Assembly (NCBI GenBank): GCA_900608495.1
Contig: UWYT01000178.1
Coordinates: forward strand, 32,932 to 96,931
Reading direction: 5' to 3'
Source: Olavius algarvensis spirochete endosymbiont
GTDB lineage: Bacteria; Spirochaetota; Spirochaetia; DSM-2461
Length of the DNA: 64,000 bases
The notes under the pieces are model-generated. The model ran no database searches. It was not told the origin of the DNA and saw only the letters and a list, made by a program, of their open reading frames with translations. This document shows positions 54,050-62,838 of this stretch, in pieces. The position numbers and the translations under genes were made by a program. Each line of letters begins with the position of its first letter. The stretch's first letter is position 1.

Positions 54050-55330
54050 CTACTGGTTCCGATAGATTGTGGCAATTTTGGCTAACTCAGCTTTCCCGAG
54101 GGACCGTATTTTGAGACTATCACGCATATTTCTGAAGACTTCGATGGTTTTTTCGACGTCTCCCGGCGTGTGATCAGAGGTGGGTATCATACGGAACATC
54201 ATAAGACCAGGAGGGATTACGGGCCACATTATGCCTGTGCAGAATACACCATTTTTACGAAGATAGCTGAGCATTTCCATGGCAACGGATTCAACTCGCT
54301 CGCCTATTGGCACAAAAATCGAGCAAATTGGTGAATCTCCAGTTCCGATATGATAGCCAAGTTTGCGCAGTCCAACTTTCAATTCGTCCGATCTCTGCCA
54401 CATTGCTTTGCGGCGGTCGTTTCCTTCGATTACTTTCCGGAGCGCCACTTTGAGAGACAGCACATAGGACATTGGCAAGGCTTTGGCGAAAACCTGGGTG
54501 CGTGCATTGTAGGCTATGTAATCACGAACCAGGCTGGTTGTGGCAGAGTAGCCGCCGATGGATGCAAATGCCTTGGCGAAGGTGCCAAAGTATATGTCTA
54601 TACTCTCCTGGACACCTAGGTGGCAGGCAGTCCCCCGGCCTTTTTCGCCAAGCACGCCAACACCATGGGCATCGTCTATGAAAATTCGAGCATCGTAACG
54701 TCGGGCGAGATTCGTAATACCGGTTAAATCAGCTAGATCGCCTGTCATGCCGTATACCCCTTCGGTGAGTATCATCAAACCACCCTTGCGGGTTTTGTTC
54801 ACATCTTTCAAAACGGATTCCAGATTATCCATGTTGTTGTGACGAAAAAACCTGACAGGAGTTCTGCCGGAATTTTTACTTTTGGAGGAAAGAGCAGCGT
54901 CCACTATGCAGGCATGAGCAAGTTTATCCACAATCAACGTATCGCCGGGTCCGGTGAGCGCCGTGATTGTTCCAAGCACCCCCATGTAGCCGTAATTGAA
55001 AAGAAAGGAATCCTCTTTCTGAGCATGTTCGGCCAGTAATTTTTCTAAGTTTATGTGTTCGGAAGTGGATCCACTCATCATTCGCGAGCCCATAGGAGAG
55101 CTGACAGACCAGTTTTCTGTGGCTGCCATGGCCGCAGCCTTGATATCCGGATCGTTAGCCAGGCCTATATAATTGTTTATGGACCACATTATGGTATCCT
55201 GACCTTGAAATTTCATATGAGGACCCGGAATGTCGTCGATTACGGGTAGAGTAAAGAACCGATCCCTGGCTCTTCGCAATTGTCCGAAATAGCCTCCATC
55301 TGTGCTGCATTTATCAAAAATATCTGACAT
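54050..55330 (-). CDS. Alpha-oxoamine synthase, likely cysteate:fatty acyl transferase
   Basis: PLP enzyme that would condense cysteate with an acyl-CoA or acyl-ACP to 3-ketocapnine and CO2, the first committed step of sulfonolipids. 426 aa from ATG 55330 (AGGAGAG just upstream). Features: MWSINNYIGLANDP, PMGSRMMSGSTSEH, cofactor-stacking His in DKLAHACIVDA, FIDDAHGVGVLGEKGRG with Asp, and the PLP Lys in FGTFAKAFASIGGY. BioF, KBL and SPT share the fold; placement directly after cysteate synthase, with the MWSINNY/PMGSRMMSG pattern I associate with capnine synthases, points to cysteate as the substrate. The pathway is inferred. Confidence 0.8.
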   Translation of the reverse strand: MSDIFDKCSTDGGYFGQLRRARDRFFTLPVIDDIPGPHMKFQGQDTIMWSINNYIGLANDPDIKAAAMAATENWSVSSPMGSRMMSGSTSEHINLEKLLAEHAQKEDSFLFNYGYMGVLGTITALTGPGDTLIVDKLAHACIVDAALSSKSKNSGRTPVRFFRHNNMDNLESVLKDVNKTRKGGLMILTEGVYGMTGDLADLTGITNLARRYDARIFIDDAHGVGVLGEKGRGTACHLGVQESIDIYFGTFAKAFASIGGYSATTSLVRDYIAYNARTQVFAKALPMSYVLSLKVALRKVIEGNDRRKAMWQRSDELKVGLRKLGYHIGTGDSPICSIFVPIGERVESVAMEMLSYLRKNGVFCTGIMWPVIPPGLMMFRMIPTSDHTPGDVEKTIEVFRNMRDSLKIRSLGKAELAKIATIYRNQ

Positions 55331-55348
55331 TCTCTCTCCTATTCTCAT

Positions 55349-56641
55349 CTAGACAAAAAGCGAGGTGACGGCATCTTTTATGTCCCGGGCATCTGAATTT
55401 GGGGGCAGAATAACAGATGGCTCAAGTTTGTACAGTGGGTGGTTTTGTTTTAGCCGGTCAATACCGCCGCCGGTGATATTTAAGGCTATAGTCTGACTTT
55501 CTGTTACGATTCCGCGTTGAACGGCTTGGATAAGGCTTGATACAGCGACGGCGGCTGCGGGCGAAATGCTTACACCTTCCAACCGTTGAAACCGAGACGC
55601 GGCTTGACCGGCCTCGTCGTTCGATACTCCCAATATGGTGCCCGCGGTAGTTCTCACCGCATCATAAAGTCCACCGGCAATGGCCCAAGGCGGGTTTCGA
55701 TTCGTGAGCACCTTGGCCGTCACCTGGCTAATCTGACGGCGAGCCGTATCATCATCGACGACTATGAACACACGACTATCGGCAGCCAGGCTCTCAACCA
55801 TTGGAATGAAGGGAGCATTTTGGCTCAGTATTAGTCGCATATTGTTTGGACCCCACCTCCCATCGGACTCAAGTCTCATAGCGGCTTCCCATGCAGCGAT
55901 AGCACCGGTGCCGGAACCAACGGCCTGGAAATACACATCCGGGATGTTGCCAATTTCAGCCGCGGCGCTAAGAAGGGTTGTTCCCATTCCATCGCGTCGC
56001 GCGATATTCTTCGCACCACCTTCCGGGATAAATCTCTTCGACGCAGCGATAGCCGCGGTACTCATCAGTATGGAATCATAATAGTCTCCACCTGGAGCCA
56101 CACAGATGAGTTTTACACATGATGCCACCGGGGTGTCAAACCACAACGCATCCAGATTATCGTGTGGTACGAACAGCAACAATGAAATGTCATTATCTGA
56201 ACAAACCTTGACAAAGGCACGGGCCGTATTGCCAGCCGAGGCCACAACCAGACTTCCATCAAAATTTTCCGGAAGTCTAGCACATACACTGTAGGCCTCA
56301 CACTCCTTAAAGGTGCCAGTACTCATAGCAGCCCCTTTTTCCGGCCACCAGCCATTGAAAATTATATAGAGTTTTTTAAGGCCCAAATCATTCGCCAGGC
56401 CCTCACTTCTGTAACAGATAGGAACTGAAGGATTTTTGAGCATTCTTCGGATGGGCAGCCAATCGGCAAAGCGGTATAGTCCCTCAAGTTCGTTTCTGAG
56501 TCTAATCTCCTTCCTCTCATAGATCGCCCGAATTAGGGATGGCTCCTTCTCCGACATATCCAGAGTCCACCCTCCAACATCCTTCCCGATACGCCCACTC
56601 CCCACCGAGACTAGCCGATACTCCGTAGGAACAAACTTCAG
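55349..56641 (-). CDS. Cysteate synthase, threonine-synthase-like PLP enzyme
   Basis: Would form cysteate from O-phosphoserine and sulfite. The Bacteroidota-type pattern is strong: [75 protein letters not shown] (PLP Lys in FKE), [40 protein letters not shown] and a C-terminal [20 protein letters not shown]. The 430-aa length assumes a CTG start at 56641, because the frame upstream of the GTG at 56605 reads [13 protein letters not shown], as family N-termini do, and overlaps the cysN stop as CTGA. GGGGG lies about 8 nt before the CTG. Confidence 0.85.
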   Translation of the reverse strand: MKFVPTEYRLVSVGSGRIGKDVGGWTLDMSEKEPSLIRAIYERKEIRLRNELEGLYRFADWLPIRRMLKNPSVPICYRSEGLANDLGLKKLYIIFNGWWPEKGAAMSTGTFKECEAYSVCARLPENFDGSLVVASAGNTARAFVKVCSDNDISLLLFVPHDNLDALWFDTPVASCVKLICVAPGGDYYDSILMSTAAIAASKRFIPEGGAKNIARRDGMGTTLLSAAAEIGNIPDVYFQAVGSGTGAIAAWEAAMRLESDGRWGPNNMRLILSQNAPFIPMVESLAADSRVFIVVDDDTARRQISQVTAKVLTNRNPPWAIAGGLYDAVRTTAGTILGVSNDEAGQAASRFQRLEGVSISPAAAVAVSSLIQAVQRGIVTESQTIALNITGGGIDRLKQNHPLYKLEPSVILPPNSDARDIKDAVTSLFV

Positions 56642-58434
56642 ACTCCAACCCCCAATCGATCCAGATGACTAATCACCTTCGTCAAATGGTTATTTGCCTC
56701 AGCGGCTTCTTCAATAACATAGTCTGCCCTACTATCGGATTCTTCAGGAGCTCCCACCCAAATAGTGTGAACCTCCACCGGGGAAACCGAAGTTCGAAAG
56801 GTTTCCCTCTCGTCGTAACTCAAATCAGACACTGTTGCGATAACTATGATACCCGCATCCACCAATATGTTGGCTAATTCCGCAAGGCGACGAATCATCT
56901 CTTCCCTGTCCTCCGGATATAGATTATGTCGCTTAATCCGCATATCGGAATCCAGCCCGGCAAGCACATTGCGTACACCAAGATAGTAAACCTTCTTACC
57001 TAAATCAAAAAAACTCTTCTCCAGCGCCTTGGCAAATTCGGACTTGCGTGGATCTTCGGGTCCACTCACCATCAACAGCGACGGACCATGTCCATAAATT
57101 TCCCTCCTGCGCTCTCGTGTAATGCTTCCTATATCCCATCTCAAGTTCCGGTCTATCACCTTGTCTCGATACTTAGCCTGATTGTCCCGAATTACCTCCC
57201 TGATAATCCCACCACCAGCAATTTCATATCCATCGACTATTACAAAGCGGCTTGTAATAGGGAAATCATCTACAATATCAAAGGCAACTGGACGCTGGGT
57301 AGTTAAAACACAATCAGCGACATCGTGTCTCTCAATCATCTTTTTCATTCCATCAGAATGCAGACTTGATGCGTCGATAACTTTCAAGGTGTCAAACAGT
57401 TTAACTCTAACCTTCTCAGTACCATTTTTAAGTACGTACTCCTTATCCCTTTCAAATGGTTCGCGGCCCAGCCAAAACAAATTGACCCTCATAACATTGC
57501 CGGTTTGTGGTTGTTTTTCATTGGTGCGAACGGCTAGTTGACCCCTTCTAACATAAATCTGCTCGGTTACAGTGAATCCAACGGCCATTCCCGCCTTCAC
57601 TTTCGCGGGTTTGTTCTCACCAAAATGCTCAATGCTAGATACCTTGCTCTTCTTAGCCGATGGATAAAAAACTAGCTCATCCCCTTCTGCAAGGCTGCCA
57701 GTCGATACTGTGCCGGAAATGATTCTCCGCTTATCACTCATCGCAGTGAATTTGAATACATCCTGAACAAACATGCGGAAGGGCAAGTTGTCTGGTGGGT
57801 TTTCTTCCTTGAACTTATCGATAAGTGTTAGAACCGTACCACCCTTCCACCAAGACATTCTTCCACTGGGGGACGTGATATTGTCTCCTTCTATCCCCGA
57901 CACCGGAATAAAGGGTACATTGTACACATTGATGTTTCTCAGAAATCTGGAATATTTCCGGACCACTGATTTGAACACTCTTTTCTCGTAACCAACCAAA
58001 TCCATCTTGTTAACCAGCACGCACATCTGTCTGACACCGAGCATTGAGAGCAAGTAGCCATGGCGACGTGAGTTCTCCTGCACTCCCTCGTGTGCATCTA
58101 TACATAGAAATGCGGCATCTGCCCGCGCAGCGCCGGTAACCATATTTTTCAAAAACTCGATATGACCAGGTGCATCAATAATTATGTAATGCCTTTTCTT
58201 TGATTTGAAAAAAATCCTGGCCGAATCTATAGTAATTCCCTGGCTCTGTTCATCCTTCAGGGCATCTAGGAGGAAGGCATATTCGAAGGGCTTGGAATTA
58301 CGGGCGCAACTGGCTTTTACTTGCTCGAGCTTCCCATTCGGAAGACTGCCGGTATCAGCCATTAAGCGTCCAATCACCGTACTCTTCCCATGATCCACAT
58401 GCCCAGTTATCACGACGTTCATATTGCTATGCAT
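56638..58434 (-). CDS. cysN: Sulfate adenylyltransferase large subunit CysN with degenerate APS-kinase tail
   Basis: 598 aa. GTPase that couples to CysD to make APS from sulfate and ATP: G1 GHVDHGKST, switch [14 protein letters not shown], then two beta-barrel domains to about 415. The last 180 residues look like CysC, but the P-loop is GPEDPRKS (expected GLSGSGKS), the substrate Asp motif DGDN reads GVRN, the FISPYR motif reads VSDLSY, and the lid segment is missing. APS kinase activity is therefore improbable, so this gene should yield APS, not PAPS. Starts 3 nt after cysD. Confidence 0.9.
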   Translation of the reverse strand: MHSNMNVVITGHVDHGKSTVIGRLMADTGSLPNGKLEQVKASCARNSKPFEYAFLLDALKDEQSQGITIDSARIFFKSKKRHYIIIDAPGHIEFLKNMVTGAARADAAFLCIDAHEGVQENSRRHGYLLSMLGVRQMCVLVNKMDLVGYEKRVFKSVVRKYSRFLRNINVYNVPFIPVSGIEGDNITSPSGRMSWWKGGTVLTLIDKFKEENPPDNLPFRMFVQDVFKFTAMSDKRRIISGTVSTGSLAEGDELVFYPSAKKSKVSSIEHFGENKPAKVKAGMAVGFTVTEQIYVRRGQLAVRTNEKQPQTGNVMRVNLFWLGREPFERDKEYVLKNGTEKVRVKLFDTLKVIDASSLHSDGMKKMIERHDVADCVLTTQRPVAFDIVDDFPITSRFVIVDGYEIAGGGIIREVIRDNQAKYRDKVIDRNLRWDIGSITRERRREIYGHGPSLLMVSGPEDPRKSEFAKALEKSFFDLGKKVYYLGVRNVLAGLDSDMRIKRHNLYPEDREEMIRRLAELANILVDAGIIVIATVSDLSYDERETFRTSVSPVEVHTIWVGAPEESDSRADYVIEEAAEANNHLTKVISHLDRLGVGV

Positions 58435-58437
58435 TTA

Positions 58438-59319
58438 TTACATATACCCCTCTCGACGCAGAGTCTCCAAACCTCCACCATCATCCTTATCCTGTGCGCG
58501 TCCGGAACGTTCTGCAATATGTGCAAACTTACCGGACTTCAGCTCTTCAATGATTTCAGGAATACTTCTCGCAGTGGATTTAACAGGATGGGTACAAGGG
58601 CCACAACCCAGCGAGCGATACCGTTTTCCCTCACCCTGGTCGTAATAAAGCGACACTGTCGGAATTTTTTCACGATCGATATATTCCCAAATATTTGTTT
58701 CAGTCCAGTCGAGGAGTGGATGGATTCGAACGTGAGTACCAGGCGCAAAATCTGTTTTGAATTGATTCCAGAATTCCGGAGGCTGGTCGCCCACATCCCA
58801 GGTATTTTCCTTATCCCGTGGTGAGAAATAGCGTTCCTTTGAACGAGAGCCCTCCTCATCGGAGCGTACGCCAACTATCATTCCGGTATATGCCTCGGTA
58901 TCCTTATCCAATTGATATTCATCCGCCTCGTGATTGAATCTGTAACGCGGCCAGGTGCCATTGAGCGTATGCTTCAGTGCCTCCGACTTAAGAAGCCTAC
59001 AACAATTAATTCGATCGATGTTTCCATCGGGAAAGGTTTGCTTTGCCTCCAGGGCGGCTTTATTCTCCCCATAAACCATCGGGAGTTTCCACTTCCTAGT
59101 AAGACTATCCCTATACTCAATCATCTCGGGAATTTTGAAGTGTGTATCTATATGCACCAACGGAAAAGGAACATGACCAAAAAATGCCTTTCGTGTCAGC
59201 CATAGAAGTACTGTTGAGTCCTTCCCAATCGACCACAGCATTCCTAAATTCCTGAAATTGGCATATGCCTCACGCAAAATATGGATACTGATGTTCTCTA
59301 ACTTTGTAATCTGATCCAT
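58438..59319 (-). CDS. cysD: Sulfate adenylyltransferase small subunit
   Basis: 293-aa PP-loop ATP pyrophosphatase that adenylates sulfate to APS. PP-loop motif [85 protein letters not shown] and [14 protein letters not shown] are typical. First gene of the cysD-cysN-cysteate synthase-acyltransferase operon, supplying activated sulfate. Confidence 0.95.
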   Translation of the reverse strand: MDQITKLENISIHILREAYANFRNLGMLWSIGKDSTVLLWLTRKAFFGHVPFPLVHIDTHFKIPEMIEYRDSLTRKWKLPMVYGENKAALEAKQTFPDGNIDRINCCRLLKSEALKHTLNGTWPRYRFNHEADEYQLDKDTEAYTGMIVGVRSDEEGSRSKERYFSPRDKENTWDVGDQPPEFWNQFKTDFAPGTHVRIHPLLDWTETNIWEYIDREKIPTVSLYYDQGEGKRYRSLGCGPCTHPVKSTARSIPEIIEELKSGKFAHIAERSGRAQDKDDGGGLETLRREGYM

Positions 59320-59511
59320 GTAAGTTTATTCCATGTGTAAATCAATTCTGTATCAACTAAAACCGTGTGTAGCATCTCTCTAGCCGTATAAGTCTACCCT
59401 ACCAGAGTTCCTGATGGAAGTACGAATCCAAAACCGAGAAATTCACTTCCGATGCAAAATCCACTGTGGGCTGAATGTCCATTTTGTCCACCGACAATTA
59501 TTCAACTCCCC

Positions 59512-59554
59512 AAAAACTCTGCTATGCAAAGACGATTAACCTCTTGACTTTGCA
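59512..59554 (-). terminator. Candidate terminator between the SDR gene and cysD
   Basis: On the minus strand TGCAAAG (59548-59554) pairs with CTTTGCA (59525-59531) over a 16-nt loop; about 8 nt later comes TTTTT (59512-59516). This would separate the SDR transcript from cysD. Confidence 0.4.
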
Positions 59555-59602
59555 GGCCCGCAGTACAGAGGCGTATTCTTTTTTCAACCCTGTCAAAGAT
59601 TG

Positions 59603-60409
59603 CTATTTTGAATTTACCTTTCGGGCGATTAGTCTGAACAACGCTGGAATATAGCGATGGAAAAAAATCATCAACACTTCGATGCCTCCCATCACCTTAA
59701 CCCGTCGTCCTCTCAAAATGGCCCTCCAATACTTGGCTGCACAGCGACGGGGGTCCATACCCTTCTTCAAAGCAGGATCCTGGATTCCATAGCTGGTTCC
59801 ATCCCCTTTAAGCGCCCTAAGCGCAATTTCAGTTCTAATACGCCCCAAAATCGCTAGCGTGACACGAATCCCCAAAGCGCCGTATTCTAAATCGAGACTC
59901 TCGAAATATCCATGAAGTGCATGCTTACTCGCCGCATAAGAAGACCTCAAGGGGAAACCAAATACGCCAGTCAAACTACTGGTAACCGCAATTTTCCCAC
60001 CTCCATTTTCAACCATAGAAGGTAAAACGACTCGCGTCATTCCAACCGCCCCAAGGAAGTTCAGATTCATTATTTTTGAAGTCACAGCCAATTCTGTATC
60101 AACAGCGAAAGACCGTTGCGAAACCCCCGCATTCAAAATCAATATCTGAGGCGGCCCATTTAACTGAAGCAATTTTTTCGCAACTTCCTCCGCCGCATTG
60201 TAGTCGGAAAGGTCAACAGCCTCAAAATGAACTGCCAGCGCACCTCGGGTCGCACACAAAGCCACGGCTTTCTTCAAAAGTTCCGCCCGTGAAGAGAAAA
60301 GAAACAGCTTTGCCTCGGCCCGCGCGGCTAAAAGAGCCATCTCCAAACCAATTCCAGACGAAGCCCCTGTAATCCATACCGACCTGCCACGAAGTGCCAC
60401 ATAATTCAT
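59603..60409 (-). CDS. Short-chain dehydrogenase/reductase, candidate 3-ketocapnine reductase
   Basis: 268-aa SDR. Cofactor motif TGASSGIGLEMALLA, NAG motif ILNAGVSQRS, catalytic Ser in VTSSLTG and YxxxK in YAASKHALHGY. The C-terminal region IEVLMIFFHRYIPALFRLIA is hydrophobic, as in membrane-associated DHRS7-like and 3-ketosphinganine reductases. Placed 283 nt before the cys/sulfonolipid operon on the same strand, it fits NADPH reduction of the keto group after the acyl transfer. A hairpin separates the transcripts, so the link is by neighbourhood only. Confidence 0.78.
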   Translation of the reverse strand: MNYVALRGRSVWITGASSGIGLEMALLAARAEAKLFLFSSRAELLKKAVALCATRGALAVHFEAVDLSDYNAAEEVAKKLLQLNGPPQILILNAGVSQRSFAVDTELAVTSKIMNLNFLGAVGMTRVVLPSMVENGGGKIAVTSSLTGVFGFPLRSSYAASKHALHGYFESLDLEYGALGIRVTLAILGRIRTEIALRALKGDGTSYGIQDPALKKGMDPRRCAAKYWRAILRGRRVKVMGGIEVLMIFFHRYIPALFRLIARKVNSK

Positions 60410-60558
60410 ATGAAATCCTTATGTCAACTGGTCTAAATTATTCTACTAATTTAGATTCTCCTAACTACCTGCCAACCTAACTTCGAATTGAATAATTGCT
60501 CGCTGTGGTTCACCGACAAGTACACTCGCGACTAATCTGACACTCAATTTCCAGCCAC

Positions 60559-61017
60559 TTACTTATGACAATCGAAATCCACACATGCACTACACCCTGA
60601 AAAGCCATCGGGCTTAGATACATTCTCATCAGCCAACACCTTCGAAATAGTCGGAACCGGCTTACCCACAATGCGACACAGAAAGAAGCCAAGAAGGAAT
60701 CCCAACAGCAGGGCTCCGAAACCCACTAAGAATAAAAGCTCATCTCCAGTCCCGGGAAAAAACGCAGCGGCCATCCCATAAGCCATCGGAAACAACATCA
60801 AAGGCAACAAAAAGATAAGCATCGTCTGTAACACCGTTTTCCCAGTCGGCAAAAAAATCTCAACAAGGTTCCCCTTTTTCAATTCCAGAGCCTTAGTGTT
60901 TGCCACTAGAAAATTCCGCCTCTTAACTCTCCAAAAAGTTGTATTTTCTCTAATTCGTCTCACATCTGATACCAGTATCTTCTCACCTACACGCTCAACT
61001 ACCACAGCTTTCGTCAT
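60559..61017 (-). CDS. RseC/MucC-like membrane protein
   Basis: 152 aa from ATG 61017 (AAGGGG about 8 nt upstream). RseC-type layout: an N-terminal soluble part (VVVERVGEKILVSDVRR; ALELKKGNLVEIFLPTGKTV), two membrane helices (TMLIFLLPLMLFPMAYGMA; LFLVGFGALLLGFLLGFFL) and a short tail with Cys residues (CSACVDFDCHK). The usual N-terminal Cys cluster of RseC is missing. Family members belong to SoxR-reducing or sigmaE-control systems; the role here is unknown. Confidence 0.7.
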   Translation of the reverse strand: MTKAVVVERVGEKILVSDVRRIRENTTFWRVKRRNFLVANTKALELKKGNLVEIFLPTGKTVLQTMLIFLLPLMLFPMAYGMAAAFFPGTGDELLFLVGFGALLLGFLLGFFLCRIVGKPVPTISKVLADENVSKPDGFSGCSACVDFDCHK

Positions 61018-61204
61018 CCATTTCCCCTTCAAGGTTAATAGTAATTGACGATTGTTACCGCCTCAAGCACTCTTACACATCTCAATTCTTCAAAAGAAAA
61101 CTTCATCTCGCATCCTCAAAGTCCATCATCCCTATCTTCCGCTAACCAATCTTCCATCATATTGACATAGCACCTTGCAATCGATATTTTCAAACACCTA
61201 TCTC

Positions 61205-61288
61205 GCCTGGATGGTGAAATTGGTAGACACGCTAGTTTCAGGGACTAGTGATCGCAAGGTCGTGGAGGTTCGAGTCCTCTTCCAGGCA
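61205..61288 (+). tRNA. tRNA-Leu (anticodon CAG)
   Basis: 84 nt. Acceptor stem GCCTGGA/TCCAGGC, anticodon stem CTAGT/ACTAG with loop TTCAGGG (anticodon CAG), a long variable arm typical of class II tRNAs, T-loop GGTTCGAGTCC, discriminator A. CCA is not encoded. It sits at the edge of the higher-G+C catabolic segment. Confidence 0.93.
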
Positions 61289-61628
61289 ATCCCTTCGGGG
61301 CAAGCCATTAGAGAGCACTCAGCAGACGGATGCTCTTCTTTGTTTGGGCTGTTTTAGCTGCTGAAGCCAGTATTGACGTTTTTTAGTTTCCGGGGGGTTA
61401 ACTATTGGGTATTGAATGAGGGGAGCTTTCTACTTTCGGGAAATCTTTGGATAACCTCTGGCGCAGTTCGGATCATCCATAACTCAGACTGGAAGACTGA
61501 AATCCGAACCGCATAAGAACCTGCTCAGTAAGTCTCATAATACTCATCATGAAGTGCAGTTCCCAGTATCGGTTATTCTGTCCGCTCGTCGCCCATTCCA
61601 AGTTCAGCAGTTTCGAGGACCACTCGAG
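61289..61628. other. 340-nt region after tRNA-Leu
   Basis: Contains the tRNA terminator and otherwise nothing I can identify: no second copy of the tRNA 3' end, no integrase and no gene. Composition shifts toward higher G+C from about 61.6 kb on. Confidence 0.5.
61312..61345 (+). terminator. Terminator after tRNA-Leu
   Basis: AGAGCA (61312-61317) pairs with TGCTCT (61331-61336), followed by TCTTTGTTT. Located 24 nt past the tRNA. Confidence 0.6.
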
Positions 61629-62537
61629 TCAGTTTAGTCTCCGGGCCAAGCGGTGTAGCTGCTCAAGTTCAAGGCGGTGAAACGACAGAAAGTCATCAGG
61701 ATCCATGGAACGGGTTGTAAGTCCGAAAGGCACCTCGTCCAGGCTCAGATGATATTTCGCACTAGTTGGATAAGACCGGCATTCGATCACGGAAGCCGGC
61801 CCGAGAAAATCCATCAGTCGGCCGGCACCCTCGGGATCCCGGCTCCAATCACGGCACAAACGAACATAGAGGGCCGGGTGAAAATTAGCCATTACTCCGC
61901 TGTATCCTGCCGCGCCGTCTCGGAGAGAAACCAGCAAGGTTGCCGCATTCGCATTGAAAAGTTTTAGCCCGGTGCCTCTCAGAACATCGAGCTTTGCGCG
62001 AATCTGCAACGCGTTACAACAGGTATCCTTCAGAAAACCGAATCGACCGAGTGCGGCACAGCGGATAAGGAGTTCCGGGCTCAAGAGCCTCTTATAGGGA
62101 TAAGGACATTCGTAGAATCCCAAGAGCATATCCTCCGGCAGGTGGTCAATGAGTCGCCTGAGGTTCTCAAACCAAACATTGTCGCTTTCGTCGGTTGCAG
62201 CCAATCGGTTTGTGACGAGGACAACAGCCTTTGGTCCCAAGGAGGCCATTGCCTTGAGTTCGTCGGCTTGGGAGGCTGGATTATCGCTAACATGTCCCGA
62301 AAGGATTACAGGCAACTTGCCATCAGCAGCTCTCATGGTTTCCTGAGCAAGGTACTCTCGTTCGTTCCGATTGAGATAGAACATTTCGCTGGATTGGCAA
62401 ACGCCGAAAATCCCGGCCACACCGGCGTCGTAATAGAAATTCACCAATGAGTTCAATGCCTGGACATCAATCCTGTTATCTGCATCGAAGGGAGTAACGG
62501 CCGTAGGCCATACACCGTTGGCCAATGTATTGTTCAT
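61629..62537 (-). CDS. Dihydrodipicolinate synthase/N-acetylneuraminate lyase family protein
   Basis: 302-aa class I aldolase-type TIM barrel. N-terminal GVWPTAVTPFDADNRIDVQA; substrate motif GVCQSSEMFYLNRNERE; Tyr in LGFYECPYPYKRLL; Schiff-base Lys in FGFLKDTC. The substrate motif differs from the GTTGE of true DapA, so a sugar-acid or keto-acid lyase/dehydratase is more likely. AAGGAG precedes the ATG. With the TRAP permease upstream it fits an uptake-and-breakdown operon for a sugar acid; the exact substrate is unknown. Confidence 0.85.
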   Translation of the reverse strand: MNNTLANGVWPTAVTPFDADNRIDVQALNSLVNFYYDAGVAGIFGVCQSSEMFYLNRNEREYLAQETMRAADGKLPVILSGHVSDNPASQADELKAMASLGPKAVVLVTNRLAATDESDNVWFENLRRLIDHLPEDMLLGFYECPYPYKRLLSPELLIRCAALGRFGFLKDTCCNALQIRAKLDVLRGTGLKLFNANAATLLVSLRDGAAGYSGVMANFHPALYVRLCRDWSRDPEGAGRLMDFLGPASVIECRSYPTSAKYHLSLDEVPFGLTTRSMDPDDFLSFHRLELEQLHRLARRLN

Positions 62538-62598
62538 TGTTCGCTCCTTCCTTTTAAGGAATTTTCATCTGCCAGCGGTTCCTGGTTTCGGCAGTGTT

Positions 62599-62811
62599 TC
62601 AAAAAAGATGAATCTTTTCGTTCAGTGTGCATGCAAAATCGGGATCGTCGTAGATATCCAGGAATATGTCTTGTTCCCGAAGCTTCATTGCTACGTTCAG
62701 GACGCCTTGGTAGTCAATGTATCCAGATATGATTCCATACACACCGCTGATGGTGGCGCACGCCGGACCCGGATCTCCGCCGGGTACGAAGTATGGATGC
62801 TGGGTTGGCCG
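62599..62811 (-). pseudogene. Orphan C-terminal gene fragment
   Basis: Between the TRAP permease and the lyase the minus strand is open from 62811 to a stop at 62599, about 70 codons, with natural protein character (HPYFVPGGDPGPACATISGV; YGIISGYIDYQGVLNVAMKL; DIFLDIYDDPDFACTLNE) but no ATG and an in-frame stop just upstream. I do not recognise it. It looks like the end of a deleted gene of the same catabolic operon. Confidence 0.45.
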
Positions 62812-62838
62812 CTAGACCCCGTAATACTCATAGCTACC

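Noticed and set aside
54050..55330. Annotation as glycine C-acetyltransferase (KBL) or 8-amino-7-oxononanoate synthase (BioF)
   Set aside because: Same fold, but there is no threonine dehydrogenase or biotin gene nearby; it directly follows cysteate synthase in one operon, which fits a cysteate acyltransferase better.
55349..56641. Annotation as threonine synthase
   Set aside because: Sequence blocks such as [11 protein letters not shown] and the sulfate-activation context match cysteate synthase; no homoserine or threonine genes are near.
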